Assembly (NCBI RefSeq): GCF_019399895.1
Contig: NC_091869.1
Span: forward strand, 8,432,001-8,496,000
Reading direction: 5' to 3'
Length of the DNA: 64,000 bases
Source of the DNA: Cardiocondyla obscurior
Taxonomy: Eukaryota; Arthropoda; Insecta; Hymenoptera; Formicidae
Both the position numbers and the translations under genes were made by a program. Shown here in pieces: positions 1 through 11,400 of this stretch. The notes under the pieces were generated by a model that was not told the DNA's origin, did no database searches, and was given only the letters and a program-made list of their open reading frames with translations. Numbering within the stretch: position 1 is the stretch's first letter; each line of letters begins with the position of its first letter.

Positions 1-2250
1 GACAGTTTGCGCCGGCACGTGTTCGTGCTCGGCCCTCGAAGATCAGCGTGGACGAGCGCGGCATTGTCATCGATTGATTGTGGTCTTCTATAAAACCCAT
101 CGAGCCCCTGATGGGGCTGTCACGTGTCGGCGGGGCGTTTGCGGATACGAGAGTCATCGAGGAGAACGAAGAGCGTCGCGGTGGAATTGACTAGTCGGGA
201 TCCTCGGTGGATGATGGTTCTTTCGATCGATCGCAGTTCCCGGCGCTGTGCCGAAGGATCGTGCTCGATTAGCGAAGAAGACGAGCTCTCCGCTTCGAAA
301 CACAAAAAATTGCGTACGTATAACGTCGTCTTCGATGATTTTTGTCGACTTTTATTTTCGATCTTTGACGAGAACGTTAGAGAGCCGCAGCAATTGCTAA
401 TTACTTTCTTTCGTGGCGTAAGATACTCTAATCAGACACCGTTATGAAATTACAGCACTTGCCATTTGGGAGGGGCAAACACATTAGATATTGATAACTC
501 TGGCAACAGTTATACTGACGAGCGCGGTTCATTAATTAACGTCCTCCAATGCATCGCCGTATCGAGCTGCATTCTGCAGCGACAATTAATCTAAAATTTA
601 GACACCAATGACTATACTCGTAATTTCTTTTAATCAACCAGTAAGACATTATATTTTTTACAGAATACTCCGATTAATTTGATCAGACGGAAATACCTTT
701 ACGACGAACCGACGAAGAAAGCAGTTTCAGATGGTAGTTTTTAACAATTTAAAGCGACGTGATCGTACAAAATATTCCGGAAAAAACGCTCGTTCGAACC
801 GTCGCTGCGTCTTACGTCCGTAGTCGCGACGTTGAGAATCGGTGTCGCGAACTAGGCCTTAGATCTCGGCTGCGAAACGAGGGGCGGATCGCGAATCCCT
901 CGCGCTTAGATGCCGAAGAAACGGCCATGGAATAGCGGAGTACCTGGCTCGCCGTGCCCGGCAGTTGATCGGAGCGTGACGAGCGGTAATTGAATGTAGG
1001 TATGGCATTTGCATTGACAAGCTCCAACAGAGATAATTCGAATCTCGTCGAACGCAACGGTCCACACGGGCGTTAGGTCGTTTGTCAATACGACGGCGGC
1101 CGTCCAGTTTCCACGTTTCCACCGGTATCGCTGTTTGTCACCGTCTCGTCGGTGATCGTTCGCCACCGAATATACACCCGGCGCATACTTCTGGCGCGCC
1201 CGGTTTTGTTTCGCGTTTCCCCAGCGCGATGCCGAGCGTTCAAACGCGCGGCGAGCCGCCCAAAGATATTATCGTCGTCGATAAATCGTCGTTGATTTTT
1301 TTTTATCGGAAAAGAAAAAAAGAGAAATTTTACATTCTATGGAATTTAGCTTGGAGACTTCTGAATGCCTCAACGGTTTAAATATAAGCTGCTTTTATGA
1401 TAAAATAATATGAAAAAAAAGGTAAAAATACGTTCGGTAAAAACTGAGGTAATAATTTGATCTGCACTTTTTTTTTTATTTTTATTTTTTTTTTTCTTTT
1501 AAAGTAAAAGTGCATTCTTTTTGATTAATGGTCTGATGGTTCTGATTATTGGGATTCTTTCGCGCGCATAAAAGCGTTAAAGCAAAATGCGAAAAAAATC
1601 TCAAAATCGCGCGGATTTTCTATAAGTGGATCCGCACATATCCGTAGAACCTCGAGTGTTTGCCCGCCGGTAGGTTCGCGACCGGTTGGATATCGTCAGG
1701 ATATATTCGCGCAGGAAATGGGTAGTTCCATTGTTTGCACATTCGTACAAACAGTGCAACTGCGAGGATGCGCCGGGGACCTCTGTTTGATTTTCGAAAG
1801 TGAAGCTTCATTGTACGGGATACTGTTGTACGAATGTTCCGCTGCATATGAAACAACGACGCCTTTTAGGGGAGAAGGGGGATCGAGAGGGGGAGAAAAA
1901 AATCGCGGTTCGCAATCGGAGAGGGCGATCGATTCGCGACGAGTGTGTGCCGATTGTCGAAGTCGCGTGAGCAATGTTTCCACGTGCGCGAATTTTTAGC
2001 GCGCGTACGCACGTCAGCGCCGGGCAAAATCCTCGCACACACGCGAACATCCGGGGCTTGACGTGATTAATCCCGCGGAAACTTTTGCTCGCGGGAAACC
2101 TAATTGGAAGTATCGAGGTGTTGCAGCGCGCGGATCGCGAGTTACGCGCGCGAAAGGAGAGGAAAAAAAAATGCAGGCGCGCGAGCGCGCGCGCGTATAA
2201 GCCGGCGGCAGAGAAAACCGATCAAATCAGGATTCGATAGATCGATCGAA
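1..2250. other. Upstream intergenic DNA, no gene seen
   Basis: I see no recognisable protein domain, tRNA or transposon here on either strand. The open frames are short, overlap one another on both strands and have the arginine/serine-rich composition expected from CpG-rich DNA read at random. AT-rich stretches with T-runs (about 1470-1500) alternate with CpG-rich blocks. Position relative to gene 1 suggests it may carry regulatory sequence, but nothing specific can be named. Confidence 0.5.
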
Positions 2251-2299
2251 GGCACACCGGACTCCCCACCGATGTCCAGCACGCGAGCCACACCGCAAA

Positions 2300-2560
2300 A
2301 GGGTTGAGGGGAAAGAGAGCGCCGTGCGAGAGAGCGAGAGTGTCGGGAGAAAGAGAGCTTCCGTCACGAGAGGGAGAGGTCGGGTCCGGTGGGAGATAAA
2401 GCGATAAAGAGCGGCGTGTACGCGAGAGAAAGAGGCCGCGCTGGGCGGAATGAGGGACGGAGAGAGAGAGGGCGAGGAAGAGAACGTGGGAGGGAACGAG
2501 AGAAAGAGAGAAAGCGAGAGAGGGTGAGAGAGAGAGAGAGCGCCAAATAGGGAAGGAAGG
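2300..2560 (+). repeat. GA-rich polypurine block upstream of gene 1
   Basis: The + strand is almost entirely purine with many GAGAG pentamers, densest at 2455-2545. The long proline/serine/leucine open frames on the minus strand here are artefacts of this composition. GAGAG is the recognition core of insect GAGA-factor-type proteins, and such tracts are common near developmental promoters. The block lies several hundred bases upstream of the candidate first exon of gene 1, so a promoter-proximal role is possible but inferred. Confidence 0.7.
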
Positions 2561-2940
2561 TTGGAAGGAGTGGAGTTGCGGAGGGGGCGTGAGAGAGGAA
2601 CCCGGTAAGGGGAAAGGGATGCTGCGTGTGTTGGCATGGACCAGTGCGTCAACGGCTGTTGCCTCACACGAACCGCCGAAATTATAGTTAGTGACCCCCA
2701 ACGGATACTCCGAATATACTGCCGACTTACCGAGGACGCTACGTCGAGCCGGAACTGCCACTTTCGTACTGCACGCGAGAGCCGAAGATGATTCGAGGGT
2801 GCCGCTAACGAGCCGCCGAAGGGGTCCCCTCGGGATCACCTAAGGGGGATCGTCGAAGGACCGTCCTTCGAGCACGACCGAGCGACTTTGACGAGACGCG
2901 CTATGAGACATCGGACCGTTTTAGTTATCGATATACCGTT

Positions 2941-3121
2941 TCAGTGAAGTGCTTGCGGCCGGTGACATTCGTTTTCTCATTTCGGTAGAATCCTATTTGT
3001 ACGGTAAAGTGCGTGATTACGCGGCAGTTGCAGTGGCGAATAGCGGCGAATGTGATGTCATGTATTTAATCAGTAATTGCGGTCGCTCGGTTAGGTGGAT
3101 AATCGGGAGCTCGAGACGCGA
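2941..3121 (+). other. Candidate 5' non-coding exon of gene 1
   Basis: A canonical splice donor (GTAAGT) begins at 3122, right after a GC-richer stretch. An initiator-like TCAGT lies at 2941-2945, with no TATA box in the expected position and no clear DPE. The next good acceptor downstream is at 4688-4689, in front of the gene 1 leader, so 3122-4689 would be the first intron. There is also a TGCGGT Runx-type hexamer at 3078-3083. No transcript evidence is available; the start coordinate is a guess from the initiator match, while the donor is clearly visible. Confidence 0.25.
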
Positions 3122-4210
3122 GTAAGTGAGATAATTTTTTTTTTTTCTCGTTGCCGACGCTAGTAATGTAAAAATATGCCTTTTAAATATCTCTCGATAT
3201 TAATGCGATGCTATTCATCATCGGTTCTTTATTGCGTGAAAGTTTAATAAGGCTGTTAAAGCAATCAGTTACAATTTTCTGTTACAATTAACATTGCACT
3301 ACCGCGTCTTTTTAATATAAAATTTGAATCGTTAAAACAATTTTTTTAAGGCAAATTTTTCCTTTCTCTCTCTGGAATGGTTGAAACGACACGACATAAT
3401 TTCTTATCGTCTTTCCTTTCTAAAGTCTTTGAAAGTAATTAACAACGCGTAATCGGTATTAAAATGTCTCCGGAAGGCGGCAAAACAGAACGAGTTTCGT
3501 AAGAGATTTGAATGCGAAGTTAAGCGAGAATCTTAGTCTCCGCGACGTCGTTGGATATTCTTACAAAAGAAATATAAGAAAATCACGTTGTTGGTATCAT
3601 CGTTCTTAATTAAAAACCCTTTGCGTTATTTTCTTACATGCCTCGTCGAACTGTCGGACTGCTTTCGGGAAAACGTTCCAAATCGCAGGCGCGTCTATTT
3701 TTTATCGCGATATGTTAAACGCCCAGCGTTACGAATCTCCAATTATATCAATTATACAATTAGTTAAAATAATTGACTCTCATTAGCGTATCGCGAAATT
3801 AACGTAATGGAATTATTTTGCCAGCGTTGCTCCACGAAGCGCCTCATTCGCGACTGGATACGATGACCGATTTCGATGACTGAATCAACGTCACTCGCCG
3901 CGTAACTGCGTTCGCGGTTGTCGCGGTTCCGGATCGTCTTATCAACCCGCCGTGTGCTGATTTCGCAGCTTTTGAGCCCGCGGGATCTTTATTGGCAGGA
4001 AGCAACGTGGTAAACGTAGCCACGTGCAGTTTGACACGCGGTCGTACGTGCGTAGGGGTTGGGCATTCGTGTGGGGGGGTGCCTACCGGCGGGCGTTCTT
4101 TTTCCCCTATTTTTTCCGTCCCCACTACCATGCCAAGCTGCCCCTCCTGGAACCACCTGGATCTGGCGTGTCAGCCCCGGTGACGTGCGCAAAAATTACT
4201 GAATGAACGG

Positions 4211-4218
4211 TGACGTCA
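4211..4218. promoter_or_regulatory. CRE palindrome TGACGTCA
   Basis: A perfect 8-bp CREB/ATF-type palindrome lies in a CpG-rich stretch (about 4170-4450) between the candidate first exon and the coding exon of gene 1. A related TGACGTG occurs about 30 bases upstream. The match is exact, but function is inferred only from the consensus and the position. Confidence 0.25.
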
Positions 4219-4689
4219 CACGGCCGGCCGCGTGAAAAGTGTGCGAGCCGTTCGTGTCAACCGTTTTCAATCCCCTTTCGTTTCTCCGCGCGCGTGTTAC
4301 CTGCCGCGCGGCCGTCCCGTCCGCACCTCTCGCTCGTCATCCCCGCGGCTTGTCACAATCGTGGGCATTTCGGCCGCGGCGTTTTAGTTTTTAAGATCAC
4401 GGCGCCGTTGGATTTCGTTGAGCGGCTCGCGGGTGGCTGAACCGTCGCTAATCACCGACGGCCGCGGAAACCGCGGCGCTTCTTTCTACTTCCGATTAAA
4501 TTTTCTATATTTTCATTATTATACTTCGAGCGAAGATTGACGTAGAAATAAATGAAGAGTCGTACAGTTAATAATTCTTTTTCTTTTTTTTTTGTCTTTC
4601 TTTTTTTTATTTAAAATATCAATGACAATGTAGCGCTGCGGTAAAAAGTTTGTGTCTCTACATGTAAGCTTTTCTTCGTTTGATTACAG

Positions 4690-5112
4690 ATGAAATTTTT
4701 GGAGAGTGAAATCGTCCCGGTTCGTCCCGCCGAAGACCTTCGGGTTTCGAAAGACGACGTGATGCTCAACGGAAATAATCTCCGCAAGTCTACTGAAAGT
4801 AGAACGGCTAATCCGCTGCCAAATTTGTATCAATTTCAATAATGCATATTTATACGAGGCACTTAGAAGAGAATTATGAATCGAGCGTTTTCGCCAGTGT
4901 AAAGGTGACGCGCCGTAATTATTAACGTCGCCTCGAAAGTGAGCTTAGCTTCGCACTTTTGAAAGGAAGAGACGCCAGAGTTACCAACAGATGCCGGGCC
5001 GTTGAGGCTGATCAAGGCAGAGCGATGCGTTCTTGAAGAATGCCCGTGAGATTCTCCCGGCTCAACGGCTGAACCGAATGGAAGGATGTTCCATCCGGTG
5101 TTCTGACTGCCT
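4690..5112 (+). other. Gene 1 5' leader with upstream ORFs
   Basis: A canonical acceptor (TTTGATTACAG) ends at 4689 and no donor is needed before the coding exon, so this stretch is the likely 5' UTR part of the first coding exon. It opens directly with an ATG that starts a 50-codon ORF (4690-4842, stop TAA). Further upstream ATGs start at about 4876, 4991, 5025, 5039 and 5085, and one at 5078 opens a 27-codon frame that ends at 5161, overlapping the main start out of frame. An in-frame TGA at 5104-5106 precedes the main ATG and fixes the N-terminus if this exon model is right. Confidence 0.4.
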
Positions 5113-5431
5113 ATGGATATATTCGGCCGTTGCAACGGCGGCGGCAGCGGAAGCACGGTAGCCGGAAACGGTGCTGGCTCAGTGAGAACGTCCAGCAACG
5201 AGTCCGCTGGTGGCGGCGGCGGCGGCACTTCGAGTGGCACCAGCGAAAGCGGTAGCAGCGCAAGCGGCAGAATGCAGTTGACAGGAGCCTCGGCCCCCGG
5301 AGCGGCCGCTTCGCCGGAGTCAGGCGTCTCCCCGTTGACCGACGCCTATACCAAGATGACCAGCGACATTCTCGCCGAGAGGACCTTGGGCGATTTTGTC
5401 AGCGAGCATCCCGGCGAACTGGTTAGAACAG
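5113..5431 (+). CDS. Gene 1 coding exon 1: N-terminus to start of Runt domain
   Basis: Encodes residues 1-106 plus one base. It starts MDIFGRCN, followed by a low-complexity Gly/Ser/Thr/Ala region to about residue 70, then a helix-like segment (DAYTKMTSDILAERTLGDF) and the HPGELVRT lead-in typical of the Runt domain. The ATG is chosen because an in-frame TGA sits nine bases upstream. The donor is ACAG|GTGACT at 5432. A second in-frame ATG at residue 54 could serve as an internal start without losing the Runt domain. Confidence 0.88.
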
Positions 5432-8400
5432 GTGACTAAATGACGACGATCCTTTCGTAAATAACGATTACCGAGGCTTGCAGAATATTACGCGTTACAC
5501 GTAGATGAAGACTTTAGAACGAGAAATTATCTCCTCTGGTAGACTAATGTACATATTTTGTGTAAACAGCGTTAATCTCGTAGCTAGAGCGAGCGCACGT
5601 ATTGGTTTCAGGCTCGCCGCACTTGGTCTGCACGGTTCTGCCCGCACATTGGAGGTCCAATAAAACTCTTCCGGTGGCTTTTAAAGTTGTCGCTCTCGGC
5701 GAGGTGGGCGACGGCACCTTGGTGACCGTTCGCGCTGGCAACGACGAGAACTGTTGCGCCGAGCTTCGAAATTCGACGGCACTGATGAAGAATCAAGTCG
5801 CCAAGTTCAACGACCTGAGGTTCGTCGGCAGAAGCGGCAGAGGTAAGTCGTCCTTCTGTTTCTCTTTCGCCGCGGACGAGTGATTTGTTGCGAGGTGGCG
5901 GAGGCTCGGGTGACATTTTCCTGCCCTACTTTCCTCTTCATTCATAAAACTCGGAAGTTTCTTAGTCTCCGCTTAAAGCGTGTCGCCCTCCGCCTCTCTC
6001 ATGCCGGAAGAAAATGCCGAAGGGGCGAGGAGCACCGGCGGTGAAAAGCCCCTTCAAAGAATTCACATAGTAAGGGTAGGTCGCGGACGTCTTGAGACAA
6101 CCCTCGTTTTTCCTCGGTTTCCTCGAGGAAAAGTCTCGCGTCTCCTAAGGGTCGGTTCTTCGCGTCGTAGAAATCTTGGGGTGGGTAATGGCTTTTATTT
6201 GTCCGCATCGCCGCGCGGCCTTCTCTCACTTTATCGTCGTAGAAAGGGCGAGAAGGGACCGAGCATAGCTCGAGGAAGCCGCCGACGTCGGCCAGACCCG
6301 CAGGGGCGGGTGATATTAATTGAGGTTTCAGTTGAGTTTTAATTAACGTTATTACAGCCGGTATTTCGTCTAACTGCGTCTTTTGAACTTGCGCTTAAGC
6401 GCTTGATTAATGTAACTTAAAGCAGCTGTACGTGCATCCGACCTACTTTTAATGATTTTGATGAAGTTATTCGGTTTGTTAATCAGTTTAACATAAATTG
6501 TGCAGTATATATTTTTTTTAATTGACGTTAAAATTAGCATTGATGCAGAAATATAAAAAAAAAACATAACGCGTACGTCTTACTGTGATAATTATTGAAA
6601 GTATAATATTATAATAATAATTATTATCGCGGTATTATTGTCACGTTTTTGATGATATCGCCAGGAGAAAGCTAATCGCCTGAAAATCAGGAAACTCGCG
6701 GATTCTCCCGGCCGGGGGAACTCTCTTCCAAGTTCACGGAAGCGCGTCAGTCATTTGTCTGGGATTAGCTCTCAATTGTTTTCGCCGAGCGCGGAATTAA
6801 CATAAGCTAGGATGAAGAATGTAAGAGAAGTGTCTCTCTCTCGTCAGGATTCCTAACGGCTCCTCGGCTCCTTGAATATTCCCTGGAAACCGATGTGCAC
6901 CGAACTCTCGGGAATTCTTAATGATCCTCTTGTTTGTCGGGCCGGGAAATATTCCCCACGTATGGATTTGCGAGGATTTTGTCTCTTCGTGCTGCGCGAA
7001 AAGAAAACCTTCGGGAAATCCATTTAGTTACATGTGCGCGCAATTTAACGTAATTTGTATCGTAACGTTAACGCGTTTATATTTTACGCGCGGCGCAAGA
7101 TCGTGACGATCGCGCGACATCGTCGGCGCGATAAATTTAAGGAACCGTTAAATATAACGGCGGCACCGGGCGCTTTTGTCTTCGCCTAAAACCGCTTTTA
7201 GCCCGAACAAGATTGAGCGCACTGCCACGATAGTCGAGAGCTTTGCAATATCGATGATAAGCCGTAACCCCCTTCCCGCACGTTCGACCGTAATGCCTGC
7301 TCCATCACTGCAAAGTCTACCCCGAAGGTACCGGATTGTTTCCACCCCTTCGGCCCTAAGCCCTTTAACGAGATAGATCATTTGCGCGCTTATAGTTCGT
7401 AGCCCGTAGCAGGCAAGATATCCTTCGACTTCGCTGCCGCGAATAAACTTCGTCACGGGAACGTCGCCAATCCCCAACCGAGTTGCTTTAATTCCGCGGC
7501 GCACTTTCTCTTAAACCCATTAATCGCCTTGCGAAACAGGGGAAAACAGCACGCCGTGCTGCCCGCGATGAAATTTTTACGAGGCTCAATTCGATAAGCG
7601 GATAAATATTCTGGAAAGTTATTGCAAATAATTCGAACGGGTATGAATAATCTGTCGACCTTTGAGTGTAAAAATACTCGCGATACACAGGCGAAATACG
7701 TTTATTCGCGAAATGTTGATTTATCGTGCCGCAGTACGAGATTCGTTTTCCCCCCTTCCCCTTCCCCCCGGAAAGAAAAACGGCATTCACTCGCGGTGAC
7801 GGCGGCAGTTTCAGACCGTAATCAATTCGTTATCAGACTGCAATTGCGCATTTGCGTTTCGTTCCGGGAAAATTGAAATTAATTAATTGGCCCGACGGTG
7901 CACCGACAGCGTACAATGCCGAGACATGTGTACGCGCTACACACGCGCTCGTCGAGAACTATATGCTAACGAGCATAATCAGCGAATGGCCGAGTCTCTA
8001 TATTATTACAAATTTTGCGACGATTCTTGTGCACGAGAGCTCTTGACGCGCGATCATAATTTTCACGTTACCGTGTAAACAGTCTTTCGAGATTATCTTT
8101 AAAAATTTCCGCGGACTCGGCCGTCGCGGGCGAACAAAGTGAAATCCGGGGTCGAAAAAAAAAAAGTCGTGACAGGGTCTCGGGATCTCGTTTCGAGTAA
8201 GTTTCGGGGACTTTAAAAAAAACACCCGGGGACGACGAAAGCGTTCAAGCTCACCCGGGCACGGTCGCGAAACGAGCTTTAACGGCCGCGCGGCGACTGG
8301 CACCGAGGGTGATACCCGTGTACCTACGCGTACCTACCCGGCGGTATCCCGCGAAGAGGTGAAAAGGCCTGGCTGGCGGCGGAGGAGAGCGAGGGCACGG

Positions 8401-11400
8401 CGAGAATGGCGTGACTCGCGGACGAAAGCCGAGGGGGAAAGCTGCCGCCAGAGAACGAAAAGCTCGCGTGGCGAACCGCCGTGTGGCCACGCTCGACACT
8501 CGCCATTATTTCCGTGGTTCCCTGCCTCCGCCGCCCCCGCCCGGCATTCTTTTTTCCCGCCATCGATCATCTTACGTCACAGAGGCGGACTTCGCCGTCT
8601 CCATCGGCGGCGAGACGGAGGGGTTCAAGTCGCTGGCTGGCCCCGACTCCGATCGATTATCGCGCTCGCCACGTATGGAAGCGCGTCTAATGGATCTGAT
8701 AGAAAAATACGGTAATGGCCGGCTCGAAAGGGTAACGTTGCAATGCATTAGCAAAAAGGGCTCGTTTAGGGGCAAATATAAATAGCGTAATGCGTTCCTC
8801 CTCGTTTTGTAAACCGGGGGAGAGAGGGGAGGGGAAGGGGAGTGAGTAAAAGCGCAGTGCCTTTGCAGCATTATCGTATCTAATTTCAAGGAAATATGTT
8901 TGGCGGCTCCGGGGCGCGTTTTGCGATACGATATGTGGGTTAGTAAGATGATTACTGCTTCCTTAATAATAAACTGCTGCGCCGCGTCGGCGATGTGAAT
9001 TTCCGCGACATTTACACGGCGGAGGAGCAGCGCGCAACGACGAAAAAGTGGAACGGTTAAAATTGTGGTGAGCCCCTCGCGCGTGCAATTTTTGTTCTGC
9101 GGTGACTTCCGCGCGTCGGACCGCTCCTCGTAATTTTCGCGCGCGTGCTTCGTGTTTTTCCCCACGTTGAATCGATGGCGATCGCGCGAGCGAGCTTTTC
9201 CCCGCGGCGCGGCCGGTTTAATGCTCGCGGGATGAAATTGCGGTGTACCGTCGCGCGCGCGTTTTCCCCCCCGGTTCTTCCCCCGCCTTTTTCCGCGACG
9301 TTATTTCACGCTCGACCGGGGCTTTTTGGCGCGGCGCTGCCACCCCACGGGCTCTACGTGTCCTTAACTCGCCCGCGCTGGCCGGCCACCGTCGCCGTCG
9401 ACGACGCCCTCGATACATTACGGACGTATAATTCGGTTACCGCGGAGTTTCGCCCGGCTAACCGCGTTTGCGAACTTTCGACGTCGGCTGAATAGGCGCG
9501 GTCCACGGAATCGACGCCGCGAGACGGGAAATCGACGCTAAAAACGCGCGCCGTCCGCCCTCGTTCACGAGGGGCCAATTTCCCCGTCGTTGTCACGGTG
9601 TGCTGAAACCAATGCCGCGTGCCGCCAGTGTCAAGGGGGGTTGCTGGAAACAAATATATGTAGATCGATCGCGTAATACGCTCGACGTTGCTTTCTGTTG
9701 CAGGCAAGAGTTTCACCCTGACGATAACGGTGTCGACGACGCCGCCTCAAGTCGCCACTTACACCAAGGCGATCAAGGTGACTGTCGACGGGCCGCGCGA
9801 GCCACGATCCAAGACCAGTGAGTATCACTGTAAGCATTACTGTTCTTATATATTTTCACTATATTTTATTCCCGCCATCAGGAGTGTAGGTGCCTCGTCG
9901 AAAGCGTCGACGAAGGCGTTTCTCGCGCAGCGCGACACGGTTGTCTCGCCCGCGATCGGAATTTGTAATCGGGCGACGCGAAATGCACGTGGAAACGGGA
10001 CTCTCTCTCGACGCGATCGTAATGCCTAACGAACGAGCGGCGTGGTACCGGAGATAGCAGAAGCCGCAAGTTCGAAATGGCCCAGCGGCCCCGCAGTCGG
10101 CCGTTACGCCCTCCCCCGCCAAGGCTAAGTTTCGCGCAATTGTCATTATTTATAACCGCGGGGGCCGCCGCGGCCCGCCATAACATTGACAAAGAGCTGC
10201 GGGCATAATCCACGGGAGGTGTGCGTCGCGGTGCCTCTCGACGCTCGCAAACTTCGCGGATATCCGGTCGCGAGAACTCCTGCCGCCGAGACATACAATT
10301 ACCGGGAATTCTCCCCGTTATGTCGGCGGGCTCGTCGTCGAGCCTGTCTGCGAGGACTCCCTTCGCAGGGCCCGAAGGGAGAGGTACGTTTCTCGTTCTC
10401 CGTTTGTCGCCCGTCACGTAATACGCCGCGCATTGTGCCTTCGAGCACGTCAATTTACGACACCGCGGACGTGGATTTTCCTTGAACGGTCTGGTTTAAG
10501 ATTAGATTTTATTTGAGAAAAAAAAAATATATATATATCTCCAGCGAATAAAAGAGGCGTTGATAAATTAATGACAGGTGTTGCGAGCCCTTCCTCGAGA
10601 GACTTTCGCGCGATGCAATCTCGCTTTGTTGCCTCAAGTAAAGCGCTAATACGCGTAATGTCGTCCCTCAAGGCGCACCAAAAATATCCGATAGCTTTAA
10701 TATATCGAGGCGGGTCGCGCCGGGTAGCGCGGCATAAGTTTGGTACCTTGGGAAATTGCGACCACATCCGCCGGCTTGGCCGCATCTGCGGACCACCCAC
10801 GAAACTTCCGTCATAAATCCAAAATATGAAAACGCGAAATTTCGGTGTACCGCTCGGAGACGCGCATCCAAGCAAAACACCACGTAACGTTTCGGTGAAG
10901 TAATTTCTCTTGCGATATTAATGCCGCCGACGGTTCGTTATTTCGCCCGGAATATAAATTAGAATATTTTATCGCGAGATGTAAATTACGAATCATTATA
11001 ATCGCTTTTTTTTTTTTTCTTTTTTTTTTAATGTTACATCATTGATAATTAATTTTCGTTCGAATCGATTAAAGTTCCTTCAGTCCGAGAGTATTTTTTG
11101 CGACGCGTTTTCGAAAGTTAGTAGGGAGAGGGGAGCCTGAGATTTTTAGAGATCGTTAAGATAACGTAAGGACGTCGGAAATAGATGTTCGTCATGTCGG
11201 CGCTTTGAAATCTTCTATGAAAACAAACCGTTTACTGAATCAGGGACAAATTCAAGGGTGGCGGCGCGAGATGAAAGAGCCCGGGCTTGCCGGGTGGTCC
11301 TTTTCTTTCGAGGCCACGGCCCACGTGTTCTGTCTTGTCTTTGAATAAGCTGTAAGGACTCATAATTATTATATTTCAGCACGTGACAGATTTACTCTCG

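Noticed and set aside
2222..2839. 205-codon minus-strand open frame upstream of gene 1
   Set aside because: Ser/Leu/Pro-rich translation arises from the GA-rich block on the opposite strand; no domain, and several frames are open together.
2853..2871. TCGAAGGA hairpin with 3-base loop near the candidate promoter
   Set aside because: Short, no poly-T or family context; chance is likely.
7148..7504. 118-codon minus-strand frame in gene 1 intron 2
   Set aside because: No family recognised and no evidence of a nested gene.
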